Shown here: in pieces, positions 1-8,420 of the stretch
Numbering within the stretch: the first letter of the stretch is position 1
How the letters are laid out: every line of letters begins with the position of its first letter
Assembly (NCBI RefSeq): GCF_024449095.1
Contig: NZ_CP024628.1
Span: 1,178,001-1,242,000 of the forward strand
Direction: 5' to 3'
Source: Vibrio coralliilyticus
GTDB taxonomy: Bacteria > Pseudomonadota > Gammaproteobacteria > Enterobacterales > Vibrionaceae
DNA: 64,000 nt
The notes under the pieces: generated by a model
What the model saw: the letters and a program-made list of their open reading frames with translations, nothing else
What the model was told of the DNA's origin: nothing
Database searches by the model: none
Made by a program: the position numbers and the translations under genes

Positions 1-153
1 GTTACCAACTTAAGTCACAATTAGAGTTTTTATATTGTTCCGAATATAAACAAACCGCAATGATATTTATTTGCTTTGTAATCAATCGTTACTCTTATTA
101 GAAAGTTTTACTAAATTATGAGAGTTTGACTCCATATACCGGAAAGTTAATAC

Positions 154-184
154 AAAAAAGCCAGTGTTCACAACACTGGCTTTA
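154..184 (-). terminator. Rho-independent terminator of the small membrane protein gene
   Basis: The inverted repeat AAAGCCAGTGTT / AACACTGGCTTT lies just beyond the stop codon of the minus-strand gene that starts at 572. On the minus strand it is followed by a run of T. The first 150 bases of the window hold no gene that I can support. Confidence 0.8.
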
Positions 185-206
185 TCAATTTGGGCAAGAT
201 TAACGA

Positions 207-572
207 TTATGCTTGTGCTTCCTGCACCTTCTTCGGATTAGGTGTAATGCTGTCTCGATAGCTGAACCACAAGTAAGTCACTACTAAAGAGAAGAACAGG
301 TACGACAATGCAAATACTAGTGGTGAGGTTATTAACTCTTCCGACATGCTCCAGCTCACACCGACCACGGTAATAGTTAATTTAGAAAGCATGCCACAAA
401 TAAGTAGCAACAGCGCTAGCTGAGGGAAACGCGTCGTTCTGAATGCAAACCAGTAACAACTACCTACCGCTAGAGCAGAGATAGACAGACCTAACATGAA
501 AGAGTGAAGGTGATCAGCGGATAGTACACCTGCTGATATTGACGCCATTATTATCAGAAATAGTTTCATCAT
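207..572 (-). CDS. small integral membrane protein, unknown function
   Basis: This 121-residue protein has about four hydrophobic segments (roughly residues 3-18, 27-43, 50-70 and 84-104) and a short polar C-terminal tail. It has no catalytic motif that I recognise. The start codon is preceded by GAGGC (minus strand), and a terminator follows the stop, so it looks like a monocistronic gene. The start could be either of two adjacent ATGs. I infer an inner-membrane location from the hydrophobic segments only and do not assign a function. Confidence 0.6.
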   Translation of the reverse strand: MMKLFLIIMASISAGVLSADHLHSFMLGLSISALAVGSCYWFAFRTTRFPQLALLLLICGMLSKLTITVVGVSWSMSEELITSPLVFALSYLFFSLVVTYLWFSYRDSITPNPKKVQEAQA

Positions 573-1039
573 TGCCTCGCTTTTTAAACTTGGAAAAAGC
601 TTCCTTTCATTTTTGCAAACTCATTTTGTGCATATTTTCGCCTATCCAATACGAATTACAACCCCTAAAATGATACATTTTTTGTACAGCTGATGGCTCT
701 GTAACATATGTAAAATAGTGGTTAAAAAAACAATAAGTAAGGTTCCTTGCTACTCAAGCCCAAAGCACACAATTCAAGCCAAAAGAGAAACAAAGAGTTA
801 CATTTAAGTAACAACGTTTACATCTATACTCATTGGTAATTTTGTGATCAGATGCATTTTTAGCCATCGATTGAGTCGTAAAATGGGCTTCTGAAACCTA
901 AGTTTTCACTTTTAAAATTCACTATCTTTTGAAATATCAAAAAGAGTGTGACTCTAGCCACTGTTCGGTAGATTTAGACTCGAATAGACCATAGGGCTTT
1001 GTTACCTTTGCGCGCATTCAATATTTCGTACTACATACC
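573..1039. other. intergenic region between divergent genes, promoters not resolved
   Basis: This AT-rich stretch separates the small membrane protein from the ThrE-like gene and should hold both promoters. It contains a short inverted repeat GTTAC-N6-GTAAC at 797-812 that could be a regulator site. I see no ORF, RNA gene or mobile element in it. Confidence 0.4.
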
Positions 1040-2203
1040 ATGCCTTCAGAGTACAGAATCAAAAAGATCGTTGAGATCGGCGACACCCTACATCGCAGTG
1101 GCTGCGCGCCATATAAATTAGAAAAATATACCCAATTTTATGCCCGTAAACATAGCGTGGATGTCATGATTCAGGCCACACCGACAACGGTCAATTATCA
1201 ATTCCCTGACGATAACAATGCGGTGGTCATGAAACGGCACCAGCCGGCGTCCATTAACCTTAGTTTGCTGGCAAATACTATTATTCGGATTAATCAGCCA
1301 AGTAAAGAGCCTGTCCCGGAGCCCGTAGGTTACCCTAAATGGGTGACTGCTTTGGCGAATATGGGTATTCCTCCTGCGTACCTTATGCTGGTTGGCAGTA
1401 CATTAGAGGCCGTGTATATATCCATTTTTCTTGGCTTCCTAGCGTGGTTGGCACAACAAGTTTGTAAAGCAAGGCGCTCTATAGCTGTTGAGTTTGTTGC
1501 TGCGTTGGTCACAGGCATCTTGGTGGCGTTTTTTGCCAGTACAAGTTCCGATCTTCCAGTCTGGGCTCTATGTATCGCCGCCATCGTTCTCTTCGTGCCT
1601 GGCTTGTCGATTGCTAACTCACTTGAATGTCTCGCTTTCAATGATTTAGTCTCCGGCACCAGTTTACTGGGGCAAAGCTCACTCACTCTTATCAAGCTCT
1701 TTGTCGGTATTATCATGGGCTTGAATATAGGTGAGTCCATTTGGGGGCAAGCAGATGTCACTGCTTATATTAATGAGATACCCACTTGGCTCCATATTTC
1801 AGGTTTGTTTCTGATTTCAGTCTCTCTTGGCATCATTTTTAACGCCAGACCAACAGACATTTTATTGGGTTTACCCGTGGCGGTGTTGGGGATGTGGGGG
1901 CCATTCTATCTAGGGTTTGAAAGTGGGTGGGTCGTCGGCACATGGATAACCACCGTTTTGATTACCTTATATGGTACATGGGTAGCAAAGAAAATGGACT
2001 TAACCGGATCCATCTACATTGTGCAAGGGATTATTATTCTCGTACCAGGAAGTCGAGTCCTTGTCAGTGCGGGGCAATCCGTGTTTGAACAATCTATTTT
2101 GCCTATTCCAAGTATTGGCCTTTCTGCACTGTTCATGTTTTCAGCTATTGTCGCGGGGCAGGTCACCGCTTACTCAATTTACTCTCCAAAAATCGAACGT
2201 TAA
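1040..2203 (+). CDS. ThrE family threonine/serine exporter-like membrane protein
   Basis: The 387-residue protein has the architecture of the ThrE superfamily. A soluble N-terminal part (about residues 1-110) resembles the DUF1212 region, with the conserved GDTLHRSGCAPYKLE stretch. It is followed by about ten membrane segments (from about residue 112 to 383). Members export small amino acids such as threonine and serine, and some carry other organic acids. In this single-chain form both halves are fused, as in Corynebacterium ThrE, whereas E. coli-type YjjP/YjjB are split. The gene is convergent with arfA and shares its 3' hairpin, which may also end this transcript. The substrate cannot be told from sequence. 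Confidence 0.75.
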   Translation: MPSEYRIKKIVEIGDTLHRSGCAPYKLEKYTQFYARKHSVDVMIQATPTTVNYQFPDDNNAVVMKRHQPASINLSLLANTIIRINQPSKEPVPEPVGYPKWVTALANMGIPPAYLMLVGSTLEAVYISIFLGFLAWLAQQVCKARRSIAVEFVAALVTGILVAFFASTSSDLPVWALCIAAIVLFVPGLSIANSLECLAFNDLVSGTSLLGQSSLTLIKLFVGIIMGLNIGESIWGQADVTAYINEIPTWLHISGLFLISVSLGIIFNARPTDILLGLPVAVLGMWGPFYLGFESGWVVGTWITTVLITLYGTWVAKKMDLTGSIYIVQGIIILVPGSRVLVSAGQSVFEQSILPIPSIGLSALFMFSAIVAGQVTAYSIYSPKIER

Positions 2204-2207
2204 CTCT

Positions 2208-2261
2208 TAAAGAGCCCTATTCAAAAATGACTTTTAAGCCGCTTTTGAATAGGGCTCTTTA
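2208..2261. terminator. 19-bp perfect hairpin at the arfA 3' end, with the arfA stop codon in its loop
   Basis: Positions 2208-2226 and 2243-2261 form a perfect 19-bp inverted repeat with a 16-nt loop. The arfA stop codon (minus strand, 2234-2236) lies in the loop, and the last codons of arfA form one arm. In known ArfA systems a 3' hairpin cleaved by RNase III, or an early terminator, generates a non-stop mRNA. The same hairpin lies six bases after the stop of the convergent ThrE-like gene and could serve both. No long T run follows on the minus strand. Confidence 0.8.
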
Positions 2262-2446
2262 CCCTTATGTTTCGTCTTACGTGAGAAGCTCCCTTTTCCT
2301 TTTTTCGCTTGTTCAACTCGTGTTTTAAAAAGTGGACTAGTAACGACTGCTTTTAGTGCATTGTCTTTTATTTCACCTCGTCCGACCTCTAAATGCGCCT
2401 GAAGCGACTCATTCGGCAAATTATTTTTTCTGGATCTCTTGCCCAT
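2234..2446 (-). CDS. arfA: alternative ribosome-rescue factor A
   Basis: This 70-residue basic protein carries the ArfA core: a [11 protein letters not shown] stretch near residue 24, then PLFKTRVEQ and a [16 protein letters not shown] segment. ArfA recruits RF2 to ribosomes stalled at the 3' end of broken mRNAs as a backup to tmRNA-SmpB. The gene is normally self-regulated: its mRNA is cut or terminated inside the 3' hairpin, and the product tagged by tmRNA is degraded unless tmRNA is overwhelmed. Here the final codons (KEPYSKAA) and the stop codon fall inside a 19-bp hairpin. AGGAC lies 8 bases upstream of the ATG. Confidence 0.85.
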   Translation of the reverse strand: MGKRSRKNNLPNESLQAHLEVGRGEIKDNALKAVVTSPLFKTRVEQAKKGKGSFSRKTKHKGKEPYSKAA

Positions 2447-2826
2447 AACTTTGTCCTATCGATGTTTTATAAATAACTAGATACTGATGACAACCCACTC
2501 ACCAAACCTGAATTTAGCAGGATAAATCACCATACAAAAGAATGTTACACTATCTACAGCCTAATCAGTAATATTTTCGAAACTCTACCTAGCGCAAATT
2601 TTGGATGAAAAGACCTTGGTAACTGAAAAGTATCATATGAATTTTATTGACTTAGTTCCACTTAGCTTTAGACTGGATGGCAGCTAGAAAACGGTTCTTG
2701 TTTTTATTTCGCCGTTTCGTTGGATTTCTTGTATCTCTTCCGTAACGTCGTGCGCAATAGCAATCTCCTTTTCCACGCTATCGTTGCCGTCATGGCTTTT
2801 ACAAAGATTTATCAAGGATACATATT
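2447..2826. other. intergenic region holding the arfA promoter and the cspA-type promoter and leader
   Basis: The left part must hold the minus-strand arfA promoter. The right part holds the promoter-like elements and the long leader of the cold-shock gene, listed separately. An overlapping frame at 2720-2959 shows no coding signal and is taken as a shadow. Confidence 0.5.
2647..2826 (+). promoter_or_regulatory. probable promoter and long 5' leader of the cold-shock gene
   Basis: TTGACT (2647-2652) and TAGACT (2669-2674) are 16 bases apart and make a plausible -35/-10 pair. This would give a leader of about 146 nt, close to the roughly 160-nt thermosensing leader of E. coli cspA. The leader contains the complementary pair AAACGG / CCGTTT around 2692-2732 and pyrimidine-rich tracts. 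A role as an RNA thermosensor is inferred from this similarity of layout, not from a recognised cold box. Confidence 0.45.
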
Positions 2827-3036
2827 ATGTCTAATACTGTTACTGGTACAGTTAAATGGTTCAACGAAACTAAAGGTTTTGGTTTCATCCAACAAGAAAA
2901 CGGCCCTGACGTTTTCGCTCACTTCTCTGCAATCACTGGTGACGGCTTCCGTACTCTAGTTGAAGGTCAGAAAGTTGAGTTCACTGTATCTCAAGGCCAA
3001 AAAGGTCCTCAAGCTGAGAACATCAAACTAGTTTAA
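2827..3036 (+). CDS. CspA family cold-shock protein
   Basis: The 69-residue protein is a single cold-shock domain with the typical order: [15 protein letters not shown] (RNP1 KGFGFI, residues about 16-21), DVFAHFSAI (RNP2 VFAHF) and a C-terminal [10 protein letters not shown]. Such proteins bind single-stranded nucleic acid and act as RNA chaperones. The gene has AAGGA upstream of the ATG, a long leader and its own terminator, so it is monocistronic. Codon use is strongly biased toward common codons, as expected for a highly expressed gene. The exact paralog (cspA, cspD or other) is not assigned; the length and leader favour a CspA-like role. Confidence 0.92.
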   Translation: MSNTVTGTVKWFNETKGFGFIQQENGPDVFAHFSAITGDGFRTLVEGQKVEFTVSQGQKGPQAENIKLV

Positions 3037-3058
3037 TTTTAAACTGGAAAAGATTTAC

Positions 3059-3088
3059 AATAGCCAGCATCACGCTGGCTATTTTTTT
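3059..3088 (+). terminator. Rho-independent terminator of the cold-shock gene
   Basis: AATAGCCAGC / GCTGGCTATT form a 10-bp stem with a 5-nt loop, followed by a run of T. It stands 22 bases after the stop codon. Confidence 0.9.
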
Positions 3089-3105
3089 ATGTGTAGCAAA
3101 TAACT

Positions 3106-3645
3106 ATGGCACTCAAACCCACCATTTATAAGTTTCGTATCTCTCTCTCGGACACCAACCGAGATGTGTACGACTCCCCACAACTCACTATTGCGCAACA
3201 TCCCTCTGAAACGATTCCAAGGATGGTTGCTCGTATATTGGCTTATTGTATTAAATATCAGCCTGAGTTGGCTTTTACTAAAGGTCTGTCATCGATTGAA
3301 GAGCCTGATCTCTGGATAAAGGATCTAGATGATTCTATTTTGCACTGGATTGAAATCGGTGAGCCTTCGCTGGATCGTATTAAGAAAGCGACACGCTTAG
3401 CCAAACGAGTGGATATATTCACATTCACAAGTAAGTCCGATGTCTGGTGGGAGCAAACAAAGAATAAATCCCATCAGTACGACGCTCATATTTATCGCCT
3501 CAGCTCAGAGGGTATTGAGTCTTTATCAGAAGTGGTTGAACGTGGTATGGATTTATCAATCATGATTACTGGCAATAGCCTCTTCATTGACTGTGATAAA
3601 GGCTCATTTGAAGTTCAGATTGAGACACTGCAATCCAATGACTGA
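3106..3645 (+). CDS. yaeQ: YaeQ family protein
   Basis: The 179-residue protein matches the YaeQ family in length and in landmarks: the opening KPTIYKFRISLSD, the stretch PSETIPRMVARILAY near residue 35, PDLWIKDLDDSILHWIEIGEPS near residue 68 and a closing beta-rich part. YaeQ has a PD-(D/E)XK-like fold but its biochemical role is not settled; an early link to RfaH-independent transcription was not upheld. It overlaps the following gene by 8 bases, so the two are probably co-translated. No membrane segment or signal peptide is seen. Confidence 0.85.
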   Translation: MALKPTIYKFRISLSDTNRDVYDSPQLTIAQHPSETIPRMVARILAYCIKYQPELAFTKGLSSIEEPDLWIKDLDDSILHWIEIGEPSLDRIKKATRLAKRVDIFTFTSKSDVWWEQTKNKSHQYDAHIYRLSSEGIESLSEVVERGMDLSIMITGNSLFIDCDKGSFEVQIETLQSND

Positions 3646-4174
3646 TCTTCATCAGGCATTTGCGTCGATAGGTGCCGATGCCATTAACGCAGTAGCCGAA
3701 AACCCAGCCCTGTGGCAACAGTTTTTGCAACAACACACTACCTTATTCGAGAAAGTGAAGCAGCATAAACCAGACAGTGCAGACGAATCCCATTTACTCG
3801 GTATTATGACCAAAGCACATATTGAATGTCTGTCACGTGTTGAGGTCAATCGCGAAGCCGTCAAGGTCATGTGGCAAGCACTGCACGAAAACCTCGGTAC
3901 AGACAACGCTAAACGCTTTGAATATCAAGATTACCAGATGCTGACTCTGGTTACTCATGTATGGCTCTACGTCCAAGGTTACCTCAAAATGGACTTCAGC
4001 CTTGCTAATGACCATGCTGAAACAACAGCACAATTACAAGGTGACTTATCTGGTTTGGATGTAGACACGATTCGAACTCAGTTTCTTGCCAGTTATTACC
4101 TCGGTTCAGAAAATTCTCCGATATCAAAGCCTCACCATCCGATTTGGGACTGGTTTAAAAAAATCTTCAGCTAA
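3638..4174 (+). CDS. unknown cytoplasmic protein translationally coupled to yaeQ
   Basis: The likely start is the ATG at 3638, overlapping the yaeQ stop by 8 bases and giving 178 residues; an earlier in-frame start would run far into yaeQ. The protein is mostly helical and acidic, with no signal peptide or membrane segment, and ends in a basic-aromatic tail (WDWFKKIF). I do not recognise a domain. The tight overlap suggests it is made together with YaeQ. A strong hairpin terminator follows. Confidence 0.6.
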   Translation: MTDLHQAFASIGADAINAVAENPALWQQFLQQHTTLFEKVKQHKPDSADESHLLGIMTKAHIECLSRVEVNREAVKVMWQALHENLGTDNAKRFEYQDYQMLTLVTHVWLYVQGYLKMDFSLANDHAETTAQLQGDLSGLDVDTIRTQFLASYYLGSENSPISKPHHPIWDWFKKIFS

Positions 4175-4180
4175 TACCTC

Positions 4181-4210
4181 AAAGGGCTTCCTTTTCAGGA
4201 AGCCCTTTTT
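4181..4210. terminator. terminator between the yaeQ pair and hmp
   Basis: AAAGGGCTTCC and GGAAGCCCTTT pair across a 6-nt loop and are followed by T residues on the plus strand. It lies between convergent genes and ends the yaeQ transcript; on the minus strand it could also end hmp, but it lies close to that stop codon and has a weaker T run there. Confidence 0.8.
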
Positions 4211-4215
4211 GACCT

Positions 4216-5394
4216 TTATAGATAGGCGTGAGGACCGAAGACCTCATAATGAATACGATCTCGCGACACGCCCAATTCCTCTAATTGTTTAACCATGACT
4301 TCCATGAATGCGACGGGACCACACAGGTAAAAGTCGCCGCGGCTGAGTGGTAATTCGGTTTCCACTGCAGACAAGCTCATCTGACCTGAGAAATGCGCTT
4401 GGCCATCCAGGTACCAGGTATATTGCTGCCAGCTATTCTCTCTAACCAACTGCTCTGTCTCTTGCTTAAACGTATGCTGGTCAGCACTGTGACATGCATA
4501 GAGGTAAGACACGTCTTTTTTGCCCATATCTGCCAATGTTTGCAACATCGCCTGAATTGGCGTTGCGCCAACACCCGCCGAGATAAGGACAACTGGTGCC
4601 TCTTTTTCCTGATAATAAAAATCACCTGCTGGCGCATACAAATGAAGCGTATCGCCTTCACTCACTTCTGCGTGCAAGAAATTAGACACTAGACCATGAT
4701 GCTCTCCCACTTCACGCTTCACAGAAATGCGGTAGTTTTTGCCGTTAGCTTTTTGCGACAAAGAATACTGGCGAATCTCGTTGTGCTCACCAGAGGAAGG
4801 CTTCACTTCTACCCCCACATACTGACCTGGGTAGTAATCTAGAACATCACTACCATCCACTGGATCAAGCACAAAACTGGTCACAAATTCTGATTCTGGC
4901 TGCTTCTTCTTTACAACAAACTCTCGTGCGTTTTCCCAACCGCCCACCGCTTGTTTACGCTGAAGGTACAGCTCCCCTTCACGATCAATAAATACTTTTG
5001 CTAAAAATAGGTAGGCCGCTGTCCAAGCTTCTTCCACTTCTTTAGTAAAAGCCTCTGACGCCAATTCTCGTAATGTTTCAATCAAGTGGTGCCCTACAAT
5101 TTGATAATGCTTCGCTTGAATATTAAAGCTAGTATGCTTGTGCGCTATACGTTCAACTGCGGAAGTCAGTGCATCAAGGTTTTCGATATTCTTCGCGTAA
5201 GCCGCTATGGCTTCAAATAGCGCAACACTTTGGCGACCGGTTTTCTGATGCGTCATATTGAAAATATCTTTAAGCTCAGGGTTGTGCGAAAACATGCGTT
5301 GGTAAAAATGCTGTGTCAAAGCCGGGCCCGCACCTTCAAGCAAAGGAATAGTACTTTTTACGACTTCGATATGTTGATTGTTGAGCATTTTCAT
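4216..5394 (-). CDS. hmp: flavohemoglobin nitric oxide dioxygenase
   Basis: The 392-residue protein has the three-domain layout of Hmp. The globin domain covers about residues 1-140, with the proximal-heme region HYQIVGHHL. A ferredoxin-reductase FAD domain lies at about 150-260 (RQYSLSQ motif, the FAD-binding RxYS), and the NAD-binding domain at about 265-392 (SAGVGATPIQAML, then YLCGPVAFM). It oxidises NO to nitrate with O2 and NAD(P)H and is the main aerobic NO defence. It is divergent from norR. A sigma-54 promoter and NorR-type enhancers sit in the shared region, so it is very likely induced by NO. ATGAGGAG is the ribosome binding region. Confidence 0.95.
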   Translation of the reverse strand: MKMLNNQHIEVVKSTIPLLEGAGPALTQHFYQRMFSHNPELKDIFNMTHQKTGRQSVALFEAIAAYAKNIENLDALTSAVERIAHKHTSFNIQAKHYQIVGHHLIETLRELASEAFTKEVEEAWTAAYLFLAKVFIDREGELYLQRKQAVGGWENAREFVVKKKQPESEFVTSFVLDPVDGSDVLDYYPGQYVGVEVKPSSGEHNEIRQYSLSQKANGKNYRISVKREVGEHHGLVSNFLHAEVSEGDTLHLYAPAGDFYYQEKEAPVVLISAGVGATPIQAMLQTLADMGKKDVSYLYACHSADQHTFKQETEQLVRENSWQQYTWYLDGQAHFSGQMSLSAVETELPLSRGDFYLCGPVAFMEVMVKQLEELGVSRDRIHYEVFGPHAYL

Positions 5395-5434
5395 TTTCTC
5401 CTCATATGGGTATTATCTTTTTACCCTTCCAAGA

Positions 5435-5449
5435 GCACAATTGATGCCA
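5435..5449 (-). promoter_or_regulatory. sigma-54 (-24/-12) promoter of hmp
   Basis: On the minus strand the sequence TGGCATCAATTGTGC has GG and GC separated by exactly 10 bases, the RpoN spacing. The match to TGGCAC-N5-TTGC is good on the -24 side and weaker on the -12 side. Transcription would start about 30 bases before the hmp start codon. NorR is a sigma-54 activator, so the two observations support each other. Confidence 0.75.
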
Positions 5450-5503
5450 AGTTGGAACATGGCCTAATCAATTGGATTATCAAGCATTATTCGTTATTAA
5501 AAA

Positions 5504-5580
5504 GTCATAGTGACACTGTTGAACCATGTCTAAATGACTCTATAATAAAATAATCACATAATGATACTGGTTACTTTTAC
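5504..5580. promoter_or_regulatory. NorR-type enhancer sites between hmp and norR
   Basis: Three GT-N7-AC elements, the known NorR core, lie about 80-150 bases upstream of the predicted hmp start. Site 1 (5504-5514) is GTCATAGTGAC, a perfect GTCA-N3-TGAC. Site 2 (5528-5538) is GTCTAAATGAC, one mismatch. Site 3 (5570-5580) is GTTACTTTTAC and matches only the outer GT and AC, so it is weak. In E. coli three such sites are needed for activation. Confidence 0.7.
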
Positions 5581-5633
5581 TTCATTCTATTCTCAGCCAA
5601 CGTAAACTACGTATTCAGGAGCCTAGCTGTACC

Positions 5634-7223
5634 ATGCAAGATATTTCAGTATCCACTCTGATTGATATGACAATCGGCCTAGCAACAGGTCACAATGAAC
5701 ATGACCGTTTCAATAAATTGCTTGATGCTATCCGAAAAGCTATCCAGTGTGACAGCGTTGCATTGCTCTCCTTACAAGGAGACACCTTGGTGCCCCTCGC
5801 GATTCAAGGGCTAACAAGGGATACATTGGGACGCCGCTTTAGAGTCGATGAACACCCTAGGTTTGAGGCCATTTGCGCTTCAAAATCCGCTGTACGCTTC
5901 GATGCGGATTGTGAACTTCCTGACCCATTCGATAACTTACTTCTTGATTGCGATGGTGATTTACCCATGCACGCCTGTATGGGCTTACCCTTACTGTATG
6001 CTGACAAGTTACTTGGCATTTTGACTCTCGATAGTTTGACCCCCAATGTTTTTGACCAGATCCCTACTCGCAGTTTAGACGCTCTCTCTGCAATCGTGGC
6101 CTCAACTCTCAAAGTTGCGATGACTGTCAGTCAGTTTGAGCAGCAGGCCAAACAGACTCAACAACGATTTGAAGAACTCAATGAAGATGCATGGGAGCGT
6201 GAAGGGGGAGAGATTATTGGCGCAAGCGATAAGATGGCTACGTTAAAGTCCGATATAGAGGTCGTTGCTCCATCCAACTTCAACATTCTGATCAATGGCG
6301 AAACAGGGGTAGGCAAAGAGTTAGTCGCGCGCAGCATTCACCATTTGTCTCATCGTCGTAAACAGCCTCTAGTCTACGTCAACTGTGCAGCCATCCCTGA
6401 GAACTTAGTTGAAAGTGAATTGTTTGGGCACGTAAAAGGCGCATTCACTGGGGCTGATAAATCACGGCTGGGCAAATTTGCGCTTGCAGATGGTGGTACC
6501 CTGTTTCTCGACGAGATAGGTGAACTACCACTTGCCGCACAAAGCAAAATCCTTCGGGCTTTACAGAACAACGAAATCCAGCCGGTTGGTCAGGACAAGG
6601 TCGAGACAATCGATGTGCGTGTGCTCGCAGCGACTAACCGTAATTTGAAGGAAGAAGTCAGCCAAGGTCGTTTCCGTTCCGATCTCTACCACCGCCTCAG
6701 TGTTTACCCAATCAACGTACCGCCGCTTCGTCAGCGAGAAGGGGATATTGTCCTGTTAGCCGGTTATTTCCTAGAGCAAGCTCGTCGCAAGCTAGGTATC
6801 GTCCAAATCAAGCTAGGGAAAGAAGCTCAGCTGTTACTGTCGCGCTACAACTGGCCGGGTAACGTAAGAGAGCTAGAACATGTAATCAACCGCGCCGCTC
6901 TAAAAGCTCGAGCGAGAGGTAACAACCGTAAGCTGATCACCGTTTCTATTGATGATATAGGCGAACTCCATTCTCTCCCTGTCGAAGACTCCGTGGTAAT
7001 CCCTAGCTCAACAGGGAGCATGCCTACCATCGACTGGACTAAAGGGCTGCGCGAGTCAACAGAAGAATATCAGCGACAGCTCATCACTCTTGCCCTGACT
7101 GAAGCAGAGTACAACTGGGCAAAAGCCGCACGACAACTAAAAACCGACCGAGCAAACTTAATTAGACTGGCAAAACGACTGGGTATAACAGTCACTAAGC
7201 AGCACAAGATAAGTACTAATTAA
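5634..7223 (+). CDS. norR: NO-responsive sigma-54 transcriptional activator
   Basis: The 529-residue protein has the NorR layout. A GAF domain (about 15-165) should bind NO at a non-heme iron. The AAA+ domain (about 193-425) has Walker A GETGVGKE (222-229), the sigma-54 contact loop GAFTGA (269-274) and Walker B with DE at 293-294. A Fis-type helix-turn-helix forms the C-terminus (about 480-525). NorR activates sigma-54 promoters when NO binds. It is divergent from hmp; in Vibrio NorR controls hmpA, and no norVW genes are visible here. AGGAG lies 11 bases upstream of the ATG. Confidence 0.93.
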   Translation: MQDISVSTLIDMTIGLATGHNEHDRFNKLLDAIRKAIQCDSVALLSLQGDTLVPLAIQGLTRDTLGRRFRVDEHPRFEAICASKSAVRFDADCELPDPFDNLLLDCDGDLPMHACMGLPLLYADKLLGILTLDSLTPNVFDQIPTRSLDALSAIVASTLKVAMTVSQFEQQAKQTQQRFEELNEDAWEREGGEIIGASDKMATLKSDIEVVAPSNFNILINGETGVGKELVARSIHHLSHRRKQPLVYVNCAAIPENLVESELFGHVKGAFTGADKSRLGKFALADGGTLFLDEIGELPLAAQSKILRALQNNEIQPVGQDKVETIDVRVLAATNRNLKEEVSQGRFRSDLYHRLSVYPINVPPLRQREGDIVLLAGYFLEQARRKLGIVQIKLGKEAQLLLSRYNWPGNVRELEHVINRAALKARARGNNRKLITVSIDDIGELHSLPVEDSVVIPSSTGSMPTIDWTKGLRESTEEYQRQLITLALTEAEYNWAKAARQLKTDRANLIRLAKRLGITVTKQHKISTN

Positions 7224-7326
7224 TCGGTAACTTGGGTACAATGCCAGCGCTCATTATTAGCAATACAAAAGTGGGGCAACACCCACACTAAAGTCGTACT
7301 ATTTATCTGTATTTTAAAGGAATATT

Positions 7327-7686
7327 ATGAAGTTTATCCGTTGGTTCCTTGGCCGTATTATCCTCTTGCTTAACTTTGTATTTTCACCAAAAGGGGTGAA
7401 GCGTTCACAAGAAGAGCAACAAGCGGTCAATGAAAAAGCACAATCGCTTGCCTTGTACCAGTTTGAGGCATGCCCATTTTGCGTGAAAGTTCGCAGAGCC
7501 ATGAAGCGTCAATCTGTCAATATTGAACTGCGTGATGCGAAAGCAAACCCAGCCCACCGTTCAGAGTTGGAAGCTGGTGGTGGCAAAGTGAAAGTACCTT
7601 GCTTAAGAATTGAAAAAGAAGGCAAAGTGGAATGGATGTACGAGTCTTCTGATATTGTTGCCTACTTGGAACAAGAATTTGCTTAA
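7327..7686 (+). CDS. membrane-anchored glutaredoxin-like protein
   Basis: The 119-residue protein has one N-terminal hydrophobic helix (about residues 5-20, after two basic residues), a charged linker, then a glutaredoxin/GST-N fold starting with LALYQFEACPFCVKVRRAM. The active-site motif is CPFC. The conserved cis-proline segment VKVPCLRI and the terminal ESSDIVAYLEQEF are also present. I infer a membrane-tethered thiol reductant facing the cytoplasm. It heads a same-strand cluster with a HAD hydrolase, a KefG-like and a KefB-like gene. Its AAAGGAA ribosome binding site is well placed. Confidence 0.85.
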   Translation: MKFIRWFLGRIILLLNFVFSPKGVKRSQEEQQAVNEKAQSLALYQFEACPFCVKVRRAMKRQSVNIELRDAKANPAHRSELEAGGGKVKVPCLRIEKEGKVEWMYESSDIVAYLEQEFA

Positions 7687-7706
7687 ACCACAATCAGGAA
7701 AGTGCC

Positions 7707-8354
7707 ATGGATGTCATTCCTCTGGACATTGCCAAAATTAAAGCGATTGTCTTTGATCTGGACAACACCTTGGTCAGCTCAAACCTAGACTTTCAGTGGT
7801 TAAGAGCTCAAGTCGGCTGCCCAAGGGACGTCGACTTGCTCACTTTTATCGACAAGCTGGATTGCTCTCATTCGGCGCTTAGAGCGAAACAGCTGGTACT
7901 GCAGCACGAATTGGATGATGCCGAACAATCAACTCCCATGCCTGGATGCCTCGCACTACTGGACTTTATTGCATTCAATCATCTCCATACTGCGATTATT
8001 ACTCGCAATTGCCAACAGGCTTCCCAACGTAAAGTTGACCACAATCAGCTCAATATTTCTCGTATCATCAGCCGTGAACACTTCCCACCTAAACCGGCGC
8101 CAGATTCATTGCTTGCACTCGCCAGAGAGTGGCAATTGCCCCCAGAGCAAATCCTTTATGTGGGTGACTATATGTATGACTTGCAAGCGGCAAGCAATGC
8201 GCGTATGCCATCTTGTCTCGTCACTCACGGTAAGCCAACCACATTCAATCAACACGCTTCATTGAGCGTCGATCATCTGAATGATCTCCTCGATTTGTTC
8301 TCAGACAAATATCCACAGACGGTTGAAACCATTTCGTCAGCCACCAAAAAGTAA
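7707..8354 (+). CDS. HAD superfamily hydrolase
   Basis: This 215-residue protein has the HAD motifs in order: motif I DLDNTL (about residue 17), where the first Asp is the nucleophile; motif II TRN (around residue 98); motif III lysine in PPKPAPDS; and motif IV GDYMYD. A helical cap lies between motifs I and II, as in the HAD-IA (phosphoglycolate phosphatase-like) subgroup. The substrate is not predictable. AGGAAAG precedes the ATG, and the gene starts 20 bases after the glutaredoxin, so the two are likely co-transcribed. Confidence 0.85.
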   Translation: MDVIPLDIAKIKAIVFDLDNTLVSSNLDFQWLRAQVGCPRDVDLLTFIDKLDCSHSALRAKQLVLQHELDDAEQSTPMPGCLALLDFIAFNHLHTAIITRNCQQASQRKVDHNQLNISRIISREHFPPKPAPDSLLALAREWQLPPEQILYVGDYMYDLQAASNARMPSCLVTHGKPTTFNQHASLSVDHLNDLLDLFSDKYPQTVETISSATKK

Positions 8355-8420
8355 CCAATGGTTAAAAGTTGATCGATATGCCACAATAAAACTTTCAGTC
8401 TACGATCTGCGAACTGGATA

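Noticed and set aside
2720..2959. 79-residue frame overlapping the cold-shock gene
   Set aside because: It overlaps the cspA-type gene in another frame, starts inside its leader and has no ribosome binding site.
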